Assembly (NCBI GenBank): GCA_041920215.1
Contig: JAYRSJ010000003.1
Coordinates: forward strand, 62,001-126,000
DNA from: JAYRSJ01 sp041920215
GTDB lineage: Bacteria; Pseudomonadota; Gammaproteobacteria; Burkholderiales; Burkholderiaceae_C
Length of the DNA stretch: 64,000 nt
Direction of reading: 5' to 3'
Shown: positions 34,853-44,148 of the stretch, piece after piece
How the letters are laid out: every line of letters begins with the position of its first letter
How positions within the stretch are numbered: position 1 is the stretch's first letter
Program-made: the position numbers and the translations under genes
The notes under the pieces: generated by a model
Told to the model about the DNA's origin: nothing
Databases searched by the model: none
Seen by the model: the letters and a program-made list of their open reading frames with translations, nothing else

Positions 34853-35998
34853 TCAGCCCAGCGCCGCGCCGGCCAGCCGCCACTGGGCCAGCAGGGCCGG
34901 CGGCCAAGTCCCCTGCTGCAGCAGATCACGCACCGCGCTGAGCTCGGCCTCGCAGTCCAGCTGCTGGGCCTGGCGCCAGCCGGGGTCGTAGTAGCTGTGG
35001 CGGTAGCGCTCACCGCCGTCGCACAGGAGGGTGACGATGCTGCCGCCCTCGCCGCGCGCCAGCAGGGGCCGGGCACAGGCCAGCGCGGCGAGCAGATTGG
35101 TGCCGGTCGAGGGTCCGACCGGCCGGTCCAGGCGCTCGCTGAGCGCCAGCATCGCCGCCACCGACCAGCGGTCCGGCAGCTTGACCATCGCGTCGATCAC
35201 GCCCGGCAGGAAGGAGGGTTCGACCCGCGGCCGACCGATGCCCTCGATGCGCGAGCCCAGCTCCATGCTGAGGGACGCGTCACGCTCGCGGTAGTAGTCG
35301 AAGAAGACCGAACGCTCGGCATCGGCGCCGCAGACCCGCGTCTCGTGGCGGCAGTAGCGCAGGTAGCGGCCTATCGTGGCCAGCGTGCCACCGGTGCCGG
35401 CCGAGCAGACGATCCAGCTGGGCACCGGATGCCGCTCGCGCTGCATCTGCTGGAAGATGGATTCGGCGATATTGTTGTTGCTGCGCCAGTCGGTGGCCCG
35501 CTCGGCGTAGGTGAACTGGTCCATATAGTGGCCGCCCAGTTCGATCGCCAGACGCTGCGACTCGGCATAGATCTGGGTCGGGTCGGCCACCAGATGGCAG
35601 CGCCCACCCTGGAACTCGATCGCGCGTATCTTCTCGCGCGAGACTGTGGTCGGCATCACCGCGACAAAGGGCAGGCCCAGCAGACGGGCGAAATAGGCCT
35701 CGGAGACCGCGGTGGAGCCGCTGCTGCTCTCCACCACCGTGCTGCCCGCATGCAGCCAGCCATTGCACAGCGCATACAGAAAGAGCGAGCGCGCCAGACG
35801 GTGCTTGAGGCTGCCGGTGGGGTGGCTGGACTCGTCCTTCAGATACAGATCGACGCCGGCAAAGCCCGGCAGGGCCAGCGGGATCAGGTGGGTATCGGCA
35901 GAACGCTGGAAATCGGCGTCGATGCGACGCACCGCCTCGCGCACCCAGCAGGGGGAGGCGGCGGCAAGGCCCGGCACGGGCGGTGAGGAAAGGCTCAT
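34853..35998 (-). CDS. PLP-dependent cysteine synthase family protein (Cds1-like)
   Basis: A 381-residue fold-type II PLP enzyme. The PLP-binding lysine is Lys65 in [15 protein letters not shown]. The substrate loop is [14 protein letters not shown] (about 91-104) and the phosphate-binding glycine loop is [16 protein letters not shown] (about 197-212). The GSLKHR context and C-terminal YYDPGW resemble the cysteine desulfhydrase Cds1 group rather than CysK or CysM. It would degrade or make cysteine; direction is unknown. The ATG at 35998 is chosen as the first that keeps the conserved part without a low-complexity leader. Confidence 0.8.
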   Translation of the reverse strand: MSLSSPPVPGLAAASPCWVREAVRRIDADFQRSADTHLIPLALPGFAGVDLYLKDESSHPTGSLKHRLARSLFLYALCNGWLHAGSTVVESSSGSTAVSEAYFARLLGLPFVAVMPTTVSREKIRAIEFQGGRCHLVADPTQIYAESQRLAIELGGHYMDQFTYAERATDWRSNNNIAESIFQQMQRERHPVPSWIVCSAGTGGTLATIGRYLRYCRHETRVCGADAERSVFFDYYRERDASLSMELGSRIEGIGRPRVEPSFLPGVIDAMVKLPDRWSVAAMLALSERLDRPVGPSTGTNLLAALACARPLLARGEGGSIVTLLCDGGERYRHSYYDPGWRQAQQLDCEAELSAVRDLLQQGTWPPALLAQWRLAGAALG

Positions 35999-36035
35999 GG
36001 CCCCGGACTGTAGCAAGCGGCCCGGAGCGCCGGGC

Positions 36036-36308
36036 TCAGCGCGTGCCGCTGCTGCCGGTGGCGGCACCCTGCACCGCGTCGGCGGCTTCGCGGACGGCGT
36101 CCTTGTTCAGCGTCTGGGTGTTGATCATCTTGTTGTCGCGCCGGGCGATACGCGAACCGGTGACGGCCTCGGCCGGCGCCCTTGCGCTGTTCTCTGCCCC
36201 GGCCTCCGGGCTGGATGTGTCTGGCGGGCTGCTGGCGCAGCCCGCCAGCAGCAGCACCAGGCCGCCGGCGCCCAGCAAGTTTCGGCTGGATTGGATCAAT
36301 GCTCGCAT
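36036..36308 (-). CDS. Small lipoprotein, unknown function
   Basis: A 90-residue predicted lipoprotein with a hydrophobic signal and lipobox LLAGC (Cys at 24). It is followed by a serine/proline-rich linker and a charged region [27 protein letters not shown] ribosome binding site precedes the ATG at 36308. No domain is recognised. It could be an outer-membrane-anchored accessory protein. The next gene upstream on this strand ends 100 bases away, so it may be a separate unit. Confidence 0.6.
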   Translation of the reverse strand: MRALIQSSRNLLGAGGLVLLLAGCASSPPDTSSPEAGAENSARAPAEAVTGSRIARRDNKMINTQTLNKDAVREAADAVQGAATGSSGTR

Positions 36309-36408
36309 GGTTCTCTCCCTGTTCTTGGTGGCAAAAATGCCGCCGCGATTGTGCAGGGACCAAGCACTGCGGAGCAGCGGGCAAACACCAGGACGCCACA
36401 CAAACCCG

Positions 36409-36828
36409 CTAGCTCAGCAGCTCGCGCAGCCAGGGCGGCAGCGGTGCGGAGCGCTGGGCCGGAAAATCCATCCAGACGGTGGTGGCGCCCCCGGCTGCAT
36501 GGATCTCGCCCGGACAGTCGCTGCGCTCCAGCGTGATCCAGGTGTCGAAGCTGCTGCGGCCGGGCGTGGAGACATAGTGCTTGGCGAGGATCTCGCCGGG
36601 GTACTCCAGCTGCTTGTAGAAATTGCAGAAGGCGTTGACGATCACCGGCCCTTCGCCCTGCGGATTGGGCGCCGCGCCCAGGCTCTCCAGCCAGTCGACA
36701 CGCACGATCTCCAGATAGCGGAAGTAGACGGTATTGTTGACATGGCCCATCGCATCCATATCACCCCAGCGTATCGGGATCAGGGTCTGATGGACCAGCT
36801 TCTTCTGCTCGGGGATCTCCAGCCGCAT
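36409..36828 (-). CDS. Acyl-CoA thioesterase, YbgC/4HBT family
   Basis: A 139-residue hotdog thioesterase. The catalytic signature is IPIRWGDMDAMGHVNNTVYF (about 18-37), with Asp in the DMDAMGHVNN motif, followed by RYLEIVRVDWL. It hydrolyses acyl-CoA esters; the substrate is unknown. The ATG at 36828 lies 8 bases downstream of the yceH stop, so it is likely the second gene after yceH in a minus-strand unit. Confidence 0.85.
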   Translation of the reverse strand: MRLEIPEQKKLVHQTLIPIRWGDMDAMGHVNNTVYFRYLEIVRVDWLESLGAAPNPQGEGPVIVNAFCNFYKQLEYPGEILAKHYVSTPGRSSFDTWITLERSDCPGEIHAAGGATTVWMDFPAQRSAPLPPWLRELLS

Positions 36829-36836
36829 GATGCTGC

Positions 36837-37487
36837 TCAGCCAGCGATGCCCAGCTCGGCGCAGACCCGGGCCAGCTGGGCCTTGAGCTGCTCCAGCTCG
36901 CCACGCAGGGCCTGCTGCTCGGCACGCAGCGCGGCCAGCTCCTGGTCCTGCTCCAGGGCAGCTGCGGTGCTGGCGCCGGCCGCCACGGGCTGCACCACCG
37001 GTCCGCACAGCAGCTGGGCCCAGCGCGACTCGCGCGCACCGGGCGCGCGGGCCAGGCGCTGCACATAGGGCGGCTCGCGCGTGGCGAGTTCGTCCAGAAA
37101 GCCCTCGACCGAGGAGATGTCGGCGAAGCGGTGCAGGCGCTCGCAGTTCAGGCGCAACTCGGCCGTGGTCTGCGGGCCGCGCAGCAGCAGTTGGGTCAGT
37201 ATCGCCAGGGCCGCACCGGGCACGCCCAGCACGCGGGCGGCGTTGTGCTCGAAGCGCACGACCCGGCTGCCGCTGACCTCGTTGACCAGGCTCATGCTCT
37301 TGAGCTCGTCCAGAGCCTGCAGCACCTCGCTCTCGCCGGCATTCATCACCGGGTCGCGGGCGGTCTTCTGGTTGCAGCCCAGGGTCAGGCTGTTGAGCGA
37401 CATCGGGTAGCTGTCCGGCACCGTGTGCTGCTTCTCGACCAGCACGGCCAGCACGCGGGCTTCCAGGGGGGTCAGGTCTCGTCTCAT
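36837..37487 (-). CDS. YceH family (DUF480) protein
   Basis: A 216-residue cytoplasmic protein with two winged-helix-like halves typical of UPF0502/YceH. The N-terminal [20 protein letters not shown] and [19 protein letters not shown] (about 30-48) are highly diagnostic, and the C-terminus is a coiled-coil-prone leucine/glutamine region (about 175-210). The function is unknown. It lies 6 bases after the SDR stop on the same strand, suggesting SDR-yceH-thioesterase cotranscription. Confidence 0.88.
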   Translation of the reverse strand: MRRDLTPLEARVLAVLVEKQHTVPDSYPMSLNSLTLGCNQKTARDPVMNAGESEVLQALDELKSMSLVNEVSGSRVVRFEHNAARVLGVPGAALAILTQLLLRGPQTTAELRLNCERLHRFADISSVEGFLDELATREPPYVQRLARAPGARESRWAQLLCGPVVQPVAAGASTAAALEQDQELAALRAEQQALRGELEQLKAQLARVCAELGIAG

Positions 37488-37493
37488 GCTGGA

Positions 37494-38276
37494 TCAGACC
37501 CCGAAGCCGTCGTCGGCCTGGATCACCGCACCGTTGATGAAGTGACTCTCGTTGGCGCACAGCATCAGCAGAGCCGTATCCAGGTCCTGCGGCTGGCCGA
37601 CGCGCTTACGCGGCAACAGTTCGACCAGCTTTCGCCCCTGCTCGGTCTCCCAGTGATGGTGGTTGATCTCGGTATCGATATAGCCCGGGCAGATCGCGTT
37701 GACATTGATGCCATGCTTGCCCCATTCCAGCGCCATCGCACGGGTCATGTGGATGACCGCCGCCTTGCTCATCGAATAGACACCGATCTGGCTGAGCACC
37801 CGCAGGCCGGCCATGGACGCGATATTGACGATGCGGCCGCCGATGAAGGTGCCCGGCGCCGCGCCGCGGGCGCGCGCCAGCATGCGCTTGCCGACCTCCT
37901 GGGCGACGAAGAACGCACCGCGCACATTGGTGTCCATGACGAAGTCGTAGTCGTCCTGCGAGACATCGGTGAGGCGCTGGGTGGTGCTGACGCCGGAGTT
38001 GTTGATCAGTATGTCCAGCGTGCCCACCTCGGTCTCGGCATGGGCGACGGCCGACTTGATGCTGTCCAGGTCGGTGACATCCAGCGCCACTACATGCGCA
38101 TCGCCGCCACCGGCCTCGATCTCGGCGCGCAGGGTCTTGAGCCGCTCCAGGCGCCGGCCCGCCAGCACCACGCCAGCGCCGGCACGTGCCAGGGTCTTGG
38201 CGAACTGCGCACCGAGGCCGCTGGAGGCGCCGGTGACCAGGGCCACGCGGCCCGAAAGATCAATGCTGTAGCTCAT
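37494..38276 (-). CDS. SDR-family NAD(P)-dependent oxidoreductase
   Basis: A 260-residue classical short-chain dehydrogenase. The cofactor motif is TGASSGLG (about 15-22), NNSG is present for the structural motif, and the active site is Tyr-x3-Lys in GVYSMSKAAV (about 164-168). The C-terminus ends INGAVIQADDGFGV, and the substrate is unknown. It is divergent from etfD, with a near-palindromic operator at 38376-38401 between them. With the thioesterases nearby, an acyl or hydroxyacyl substrate is a reasonable guess. Confidence 0.85.
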   Translation of the reverse strand: MSYSIDLSGRVALVTGASSGLGAQFAKTLARAGAGVVLAGRRLERLKTLRAEIEAGGGDAHVVALDVTDLDSIKSAVAHAETEVGTLDILINNSGVSTTQRLTDVSQDDYDFVMDTNVRGAFFVAQEVGKRMLARARGAAPGTFIGGRIVNIASMAGLRVLSQIGVYSMSKAAVIHMTRAMALEWGKHGINVNAICPGYIDTEINHHHWETEQGRKLVELLPRKRVGQPQDLDTALLMLCANESHFINGAVIQADDGFGV

Positions 38277-38375
38277 GGAACATCCTTAGCGAGACTGGCG
38301 GAAACGATAGCACGGCCACCCCGCTGCACTGGTGGCGGCGCCATCCGCCATAGACCTAGACTCGCCACCCTAGGC

Positions 38376-38401
38376 GAAAATAGCACGATCGTTCTATTTT
38401 C
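38376..38401. promoter_or_regulatory. 26-bp near-palindromic operator upstream of etfD
   Basis: GAAAATAG and CTATTTTC arms flank the core ACGATCGT, giving a 26-bp palindrome with one mismatched pair. It sits in the divergent region between the SDR gene and etfD. The shape fits a TetR-family repressor site, but the regulator is not in the window. Confidence 0.65.
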
Positions 38402-38487
38402 AAACAGCACCAGTAGAATGCGCCGCGAACGGACAGGGCCAACGCCGCTGGGCGAAGGTCAACGCTAAGACAAACTCAAGGAACCCC

Positions 38488-40173
38488 ATGACCTCCGAAG
38501 AACTTGTTGCCCAATATGGACCGCGCGAAAGCATGGAGTACGACGTGGTCGTGGTGGGCGCAGGCCCCGGCGGCCTGGCCACGGCGATACGGCTGAAGCA
38601 GCTGGCTGCCGCCCGCGGCCAGGAGCTCTCGGTGGTGGTGTTGGAAAAGGGCTCGGAGCCGGGCGCCCATATCCTGTCGGGCGCGGTGATGGACCCGCGG
38701 GCCATCACCGAGCTGTTCCCGAACTGGCAGGAGCTGGGCGCACCGCTGAACCAGGCGGTCAGCGCCGACGAGGTGCTCTTCCTCAGCGAGACCGGCGCCA
38801 CCAGCACGCCGCAGTGGCTGATCCCGGAGTGCTTCCACAACCACGGCAACTATGTGATCTCGCTGGGCGCTGTGACCAAGTGGCTGGGCGAGCAGGCCGA
38901 GAGCCTGGGCGTCGAGATCTTCCCCGGCTTCACCGCGGCCGAGATCGTCTATGGCGAGGACGGCAGCGTGCGCGGCGTGGCCACCGGCAATCTGGGCGTG
39001 GGCAAGGACGGCCAGCCGCATGAGGGCTTCCAGCTCGGCATGGCGCTGCTGGGCAAGTACACCATCTTTGCCGAGGGCGCACGCGGCCATCTGGGCAAGC
39101 AGCTGATCGCCAACTTCAAGCTCGATGCTGGCCGCGATCCGCAGAGCTATGCGATCGGCATCAAGGAGCTGTGGGAAGTGCCCGCCGAGCAGGCCAAGCC
39201 AGGCCTGGTGCTGCACAGCGCGGGCTGGCCGATGGACAACGAGACCTATGGCGGCGGCTTCCTCTATCACCTGGAGGGCAACAAGGTGACGCTGGGCTAT
39301 GTGGTCGGCCTGGACTACAAGAACCCCTGGCTCTCGCCCTTCGAGGAGATGCAGCGCTGGAAGACCCATCCCAGCATCCGCAAGCATATCGAGGGCGGCA
39401 AGCGCATCGGCTATGGCGCCCGCGCCATCACCGCCGGCGGCCTGCTCTCCCTGCCCAAGACCGTGTTCCCGGGTGGGGCGCTGGTGGGCTGCGATGCCGG
39501 CTATCTGAACGCCGCCCGCATCAAGGGCAGCCACGCCGCAATCAAGACCGGCATGCTGGCCGCCGAAGCCGCCTTCGACGCCCTGGCCGCCGGGCGCCAG
39601 CATGACGAGCTGCTGGCCTATCCGGCCGCCTTCGAGCAGAGCTGGCTGCATGCCGAGCTCAAGCAGTCGCGCAACTTCAAGCAATGGTTCAAGAAGGGCA
39701 ATACCGTCGGCGCGCTGATGACCGGCATCGAGCAATGGCTGCTGCCCAAGCTGGGCATGAAGTCGCCGCCCTGGACCGTGCACCGCCCGCTGCCCGACCA
39801 CGTCTATCTGCGCCCTGCGGCCGAGTGCGCCAAGATCGACTACCCCAAGCCCGATGGCAAGCTGAGCTTTGATCGTCTCTCCTCGGTGTTCATCTCCAAC
39901 ACCAACCATGAGGAGAACCAGCCGGCCCATCTGACGCTGAAGAATGCCGAGGTGCCGGTGAGCGTCAATCTGGCCAAGTTCGCCGGGCCCGAGAGCCGCT
40001 ACTGCCCGGCCGGGGTCTACGAGTTCATCAAGACCGACGCCGGCGAGGACAGGCTGCAGATCAATGCGCAGAACTGCGTGCACTGCAAGACCTGCGACAT
40101 CAAGGATCCGACGCAGAACATCGTCTGGGTCACGCCCGAGGGCGGTGGCGGCCCCAACTATGCCGGCATGTAG
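38488..40173 (+). CDS. etfD: Electron transfer flavoprotein-ubiquinone oxidoreductase
   Basis: A 561-residue membrane-associated flavo-iron-sulfur protein that passes electrons from reduced ETF (from acyl-CoA and related dehydrogenases) to ubiquinone. The FAD site is VVVVGAGPGGLATAIRL (about 13-29). The C-terminal [4Fe-4S] ligands are Cys about 507 (YCPAGVYEF) and the CVHCKTC cluster (about 530, 533, 536). The C-terminal IVWVTPEGGGGPNYAGM is typical of the family. It is monocistronic here, probably under control of the palindrome upstream. Confidence 0.95.
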   Translation: MTSEELVAQYGPRESMEYDVVVVGAGPGGLATAIRLKQLAAARGQELSVVVLEKGSEPGAHILSGAVMDPRAITELFPNWQELGAPLNQAVSADEVLFLSETGATSTPQWLIPECFHNHGNYVISLGAVTKWLGEQAESLGVEIFPGFTAAEIVYGEDGSVRGVATGNLGVGKDGQPHEGFQLGMALLGKYTIFAEGARGHLGKQLIANFKLDAGRDPQSYAIGIKELWEVPAEQAKPGLVLHSAGWPMDNETYGGGFLYHLEGNKVTLGYVVGLDYKNPWLSPFEEMQRWKTHPSIRKHIEGGKRIGYGARAITAGGLLSLPKTVFPGGALVGCDAGYLNAARIKGSHAAIKTGMLAAEAAFDALAAGRQHDELLAYPAAFEQSWLHAELKQSRNFKQWFKKGNTVGALMTGIEQWLLPKLGMKSPPWTVHRPLPDHVYLRPAAECAKIDYPKPDGKLSFDRLSSVFISNTNHEENQPAHLTLKNAEVPVSVNLAKFAGPESRYCPAGVYEFIKTDAGEDRLQINAQNCVHCKTCDIKDPTQNIVWVTPEGGGGPNYAGM

Positions 40174-40240
40174 ATCGAGTTCCGCCAGCCCGGGGCCACT
40201 GATGGGATGGCAGCGCTGATCAACCTTCGACTGCCTACCC

Positions 40241-42016
40241 ATGCCCGCCGGCCTTCCCCTCACGCCTTCGCCTGCCCTGCCCTGGCGGCTGCTGACGCAG
40301 CTGTGGCTGTTGCTGCTGCTATTGCCCTGGCAGGTGCATGCCCAGGCCCAGGGCTTGCGCCTGGACCCGTCGGCCAGCCGCATTGAGGCCTGGCCGGTCC
40401 TGCAGATTGCCGATGAGGGTCCGGTGCCCCTGCCGCTTGCGCAGGCCCTGGCCCTGCCATTCGCCAAGCCTCAAGGTGCGCGTGCCAGCCTGGGCCTGCG
40501 CAAGCAGGCCGTCTGGCTGCGGCTGCCTCTGCAGGCACCGCTGGCCGGGGACGACGGCGCCTGGGTGCTGGACATTGCCTACCCGGTGCTGCAACAGGTC
40601 GACATCCATCTGTTGATCGACGGCCAGCCGGCCCTGACAGCCCGGCTGGGCAGCCAGGTGCCGGTGGCCGAGCGCCCGCTGGCCAGCCGCACCCATGCCC
40701 TGCCGCTGCAGCTGCCGGCCGGGCGCGCTGCCGTGCTGCTGATCCGCGTGCAGAGCGAGGGGGCGCTGACCCTGCCCATCGCGCTGAGCAAGCCGGCCGC
40801 CTTCCATCGTGAGGCCCAGCGCGAGCTGCTGCTACAAGGCCTGCTCAACGGTGTGGGGCTGGCCCTGCTGGCCTACAGCCTGGTCAAGGCCCTGGTGTTG
40901 CGCCAGACCTTCTTCGCCAAATACGCCCTGATGATCTCGGGCAGCCTGCTGTTCAGTCTGCTGCAGTTCGGCATCGGCGCCCAGTATCTGTGGCCCGACT
41001 GGCCCTGGATGGAGCACCATGCCGGCGGTATCGCGGCGCTGCTGGCCGCCTGCGGTTCCTTCCTCTTCATCGAGCAGGCCCTGCGCGAGGGGGCTTCGCA
41101 GCGCTTCACGCGCCTGATGCAGGGCGGTGCCCTGCTGTGCATGGCCCTGCTACCGGTCTATGCCCTCGATCTGATCGACACCCACCGCATCACCGCACTG
41201 ATCAGCGTGCTCGGGCTGGCACCGGCAGCGCTGGGCCTGCCGGGGGCCTGGCGCCGCATGCGCTCAGGTGATGCGGTGGGCCTGACCCTGCTGCTGGCCT
41301 GGGGCGTCTATCTGCTCAGCACCGCCGTCGCCATCGCGGTAATCAAGGGCCAGCTTGATGCCACCGCCTGGACCCTGCACGCCTTCCAGATCGGCGCGAC
41401 CTTCGACATGTTGATGTTCATGCGGGTGCTGAGCCTGCGCCAGGCTGCTGTGCAGGCCGCCGCCTGGCGCGACCGTCAGGAACGCGATGCCCTGCACCGG
41501 ATGGCCCACAGCGATGCCCTGACCGGTCTGGCCAACCGCCGCGGCATGCAGGCGGCACTGCAGCGCGCGCTGGACGAGTGCCCGCCCGGGCGGATGGTGG
41601 CCGTGTTCCTGCTGGACCTGAACGGTTTCAAGCAGGTCAACGACAGCCATGGCCACAATATCGGTGATGCGCTGCTGGTGGCGATTGCCAAGCGCCTGCA
41701 AGCCAAGCTGCCGGCCAGCGACACGCTGGCACGCCTGGGCGGTGACGAGTTCGTGGTGATCAGCCCCGGCCTGGCCGAGCGCAGCCAGGCCCAGGCCGTC
41801 GGCGAGCGCCTGCTGGACGCCTTCGCCACCCCTTTCCGCCTTGGCGCGTTGAACGTCGAGGTGGGCGTGGCCCTGGGTCAGGCACTGGCACCGCAGGATG
41901 GGCAAGATCCGACCCTGCTGCTGCAAACAGCCGATGCGGCGATGTACCGCGGCAAACCGGGGCTAAATACCATCCCCAGCGCCAGCCCGCGCGGGCAACG
42001 CCCGCGGCAGCGCTGA
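40241..42016 (+). CDS. Membrane diguanylate cyclase with 7TMR-DISM sensory region
   Basis: A 591-residue sensor. It has a signal peptide (about 1-34), a periplasmic 7TMR-DISMED2-like domain (about 35-180), seven helices (7TMR-DISM, about 195-385), a short coiled linker, then a GGDEF domain. The active-site motif GGDEF is at about 500-504 with DALTGLANRRG at the domain start. The I-site position reads PASD instead of RxxD, so product inhibition is probably lost. It should make c-di-GMP in response to a periplasmic ligand. There is no EAL domain. Confidence 0.88.
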   Translation: MPAGLPLTPSPALPWRLLTQLWLLLLLLPWQVHAQAQGLRLDPSASRIEAWPVLQIADEGPVPLPLAQALALPFAKPQGARASLGLRKQAVWLRLPLQAPLAGDDGAWVLDIAYPVLQQVDIHLLIDGQPALTARLGSQVPVAERPLASRTHALPLQLPAGRAAVLLIRVQSEGALTLPIALSKPAAFHREAQRELLLQGLLNGVGLALLAYSLVKALVLRQTFFAKYALMISGSLLFSLLQFGIGAQYLWPDWPWMEHHAGGIAALLAACGSFLFIEQALREGASQRFTRLMQGGALLCMALLPVYALDLIDTHRITALISVLGLAPAALGLPGAWRRMRSGDAVGLTLLLAWGVYLLSTAVAIAVIKGQLDATAWTLHAFQIGATFDMLMFMRVLSLRQAAVQAAAWRDRQERDALHRMAHSDALTGLANRRGMQAALQRALDECPPGRMVAVFLLDLNGFKQVNDSHGHNIGDALLVAIAKRLQAKLPASDTLARLGGDEFVVISPGLAERSQAQAVGERLLDAFATPFRLGALNVEVGVALGQALAPQDGQDPTLLLQTADAAMYRGKPGLNTIPSASPRGQRPRQR

Positions 42017-42048
42017 GCCTGGCGTGTTCCGCCCAGACGTCTGCCGGG

Positions 42049-42666
42049 TCATAGCCCCAGACGTTGCATCCAGATCGCCAACCCCTGCTCCTGGGCCGTG
42101 CCCTGGGCCATGCGGCTGCGTATGCGTTCACGCTCCAGGGCCGAGCGGTTCTGGCTCAGCTTGGTCTTGGCTTCCCAGTGCCGCACGCTCAGACGCAGGC
42201 CGACGATGGCACCCAGCAGCTGCTGCTGATAGCTGGCCGGCAAGCCGCGCCATTGCTGCGCATAGGCCGGTTCGTGGCGGGCGATCTGGCGTTTCAGCAA
42301 ATCGTCCTTGGCGGTGGGTTCGTCGATCAGACTGAGCGGGCCGTGCAGATGTGCCGACAGATAGTTCCAGGTCGGCACATTGCGCTCATGCTCATAGTGC
42401 TGCGGCGAGACATAGGCCTGCGGCCCGTTGATGACCAGCAGCACCTCGGCCGCAGCGGCCAGGGCCAGCGCCTGGCTGTTGGCGCGCGCCACATGACCCT
42501 CCAGCCACCAGCTGCCGTCTTCGCCCTCCGCCCAGTACATCGGCAGGTGGGTGGCAGCAACACGCCCTTGGGCATCCGGCCCTATCAGCAGTGCAAAGGG
42601 GTGCTCGTCGATCAGCTGCCGCAACAGATCCAGCCGCTCGAGCACGAAATGTTTGGGTGTGTACAT
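42049..42666 (-). CDS. FMN-binding negative transcriptional regulator, PaiB family
   Basis: A 205-residue PaiB-like protein with the split-barrel FMN-binding fold. It starts MYTPKHFVLERLDLLRQLID and contains THLPMYWAEGEDGSWWLEGH (about 39-58), AYVSPQHYEHERNVPTWNYL (about 86-105) and the conserved LLGAIVGLRLSV near residue 150. In Bacillus PaiB affects sporulation and protease genes; in proteobacteria the role is unclear, and an FMN-dependent enzyme is also possible. It is convergent with the diguanylate cyclase gene. Confidence 0.83.
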   Translation of the reverse strand: MYTPKHFVLERLDLLRQLIDEHPFALLIGPDAQGRVAATHLPMYWAEGEDGSWWLEGHVARANSQALALAAAAEVLLVINGPQAYVSPQHYEHERNVPTWNYLSAHLHGPLSLIDEPTAKDDLLKRQIARHEPAYAQQWRGLPASYQQQLLGAIVGLRLSVRHWEAKTKLSQNRSALERERIRSRMAQGTAQEQGLAIWMQRLGL

Positions 42667-42689
42667 AGCCTGTCCCCCGGCAAGCTGCC

Positions 42690-42730
42690 GCAGAAAAGGA
42701 AAAACCCCTGAGCTTGCGCTCAGGGGTTTC
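42690..42730 (-). terminator. Rho-independent terminator after tRNA-Ser(GCU)
   Basis: A 12-base-pair stem (AAACCCCTGAGC / GCTCAGGGGTTT) with a four-base loop. On the minus strand it is followed by GGTTTTTCCTTTT. It lies 7 bases beyond the tRNA CCA end. Confidence 0.9.
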
Positions 42731-42736
42731 CATATT

Positions 42737-42829
42737 TGGCGGAGTCGGAGAGATTCGAACTCTCGATGCAGGTTTTGCCCACATACTCCCTTAGCAGGGG
42801 AGCACCTTCGGCCACTCGGTCACGACTCC
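42737..42829 (-). tRNA. tRNA-Ser (anticodon GCU)
   Basis: A 93-base tRNA with acceptor arm GGAGTCG / CGACTCC, discriminator G and encoded CCA. The T-arm is GAGAG-TTCGAATCTC. A long class II variable arm is present. The anticodon stem-loop reads CCCTGCTAAGGG with GCT at the anticodon, decoding AGC/AGU serine. It lies 47 bases after the lysC stop on the same strand. Confidence 0.95.
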
Positions 42830-42876
42830 AGCAGAGCCTCGCATTCTATATCAAGATTTCGAGGCTTCAAGAAAAT

Positions 42877-44148
42877 TCAGGCAGAAACTTCCTGATCCAG
42901 GTCGAAAGCCTTGTGCAGCGCGCGCACCGCCAGCTCCATGTACTTCTCGTCGATCACGACCGAGGTCTTGATCTCGCTGGTGCTGATCATCTGGATGTTG
43001 ATGCCCTCCTCGCTGAGCGCGCGGAACATCTTGGAGGCCACGCCCACATGCGAGCGCATGCCGATGCCGACAATGGAGACCTTGCAGATGCGCGGATCAC
43101 CCATCACCTTGGCGGCCTGCACGGCGGGGGCCACGGTGTTCTGCAACAGGTCCATGGCGCGCGCATAGTCGTTGCGGTGGACGGTGAAGCTGAAGTCGGT
43201 CTTGCCGTCCTGCGAGACGTTCTGAATGATGACGTCGATGTCGATATTGGCCTCGGCCACCGGGCCCAGGATCTGGAAGGCGATGCCGGGCTTGTCCGGC
43301 ACGCCCAGCAGGGTCACCTTGGCCTCATCACGGTTGAAGGCGATACCCGACACGACGGCTTGTTCCATTTTTTCGTCCTCTTCAAAACTGATCAGGGTGC
43401 CGGACTTGGCTTCCTCGTTGATATCGATGTCCCAGGGCGTGAAGCTGGACAGCACGCGCAGCGGCACGCGGTACTTGCCGGCGAATTCCACCGAGCGGAT
43501 CTGCAGGATCTTGGAGCCCAGCGAGGCCATCTCCAGCATCTCTTCGAAGCTGATGGTGTGCAGGCGGCGCGCTTCCGGCACGATGCGCGGATCAGTGGTG
43601 TAGACACCGTCCACATCGGTGTAGATCAGGCACTCGTCGGCCTTCATCGCCGCGGCGATCGCCACGGCCGAGGTGTCCGAGCCGCCGCGGCCCAGCGTGG
43701 TGATGTTCTGTTCCTCGTCGACGCCCTGGAAGCCGGCGATCACGACCACCCGGCCGGCCGCCAGGTCGGCGCGCACCTTGGCGTCGTCGATGCTCTCGAT
43801 GCGGGCCTTGGTATGGGAGGAGTCGGTCTGCACCGGCACCTGCCAGCCGGTGTAGCTGACGGCCTCCAGGCCTTCGGCCTGCAAGGCGATGGCCAGCAGG
43901 CCCACCGAAACCTGCTCGCCGGTGGCGGCGATCATGTCCAGCTCGCGCATCAGCGCCGGATTGCTGCTGGCCGGCGACAACTCCTTGGCCAGACCCAGCA
44001 GGCGGTTGGTTTCGCCGCTCATGGCCGAGGGCACAACCACCATCTGATGCCCGGCGCGTGCCCATTTGGCGACGCGCTTGGCCACATTGCGGATACGGTC
44101 GGTCGACCCCATCGAGGTGCCACCGTACTTATGAACGATCAATGCCAT
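42877..44148 (-). CDS. lysC: Aspartate kinase
   Basis: A 423-residue aspartokinase, first step of the aspartate pathway to Lys, Met, Thr and Ile. The kinase start is VHKYGGTSMGSTDRI (about 5-19), with GRGGSDTSAVAIAAAM (about 154-169) for substrate binding. Two C-terminal ACT domains (about 265-405) contain SFTVHRNDYARAM and GIGMRSHVGVASKMF. The ACT pair predicts feedback control by lysine and/or threonine. A downstream internal start for a beta subunit is possible but not evident. Confidence 0.95.
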   Translation of the reverse strand: MALIVHKYGGTSMGSTDRIRNVAKRVAKWARAGHQMVVVPSAMSGETNRLLGLAKELSPASSNPALMRELDMIAATGEQVSVGLLAIALQAEGLEAVSYTGWQVPVQTDSSHTKARIESIDDAKVRADLAAGRVVVIAGFQGVDEEQNITTLGRGGSDTSAVAIAAAMKADECLIYTDVDGVYTTDPRIVPEARRLHTISFEEMLEMASLGSKILQIRSVEFAGKYRVPLRVLSSFTPWDIDINEEAKSGTLISFEEDEKMEQAVVSGIAFNRDEAKVTLLGVPDKPGIAFQILGPVAEANIDIDVIIQNVSQDGKTDFSFTVHRNDYARAMDLLQNTVAPAVQAAKVMGDPRICKVSIVGIGMRSHVGVASKMFRALSEEGINIQMISTSEIKTSVVIDEKYMELAVRALHKAFDLDQEVSA

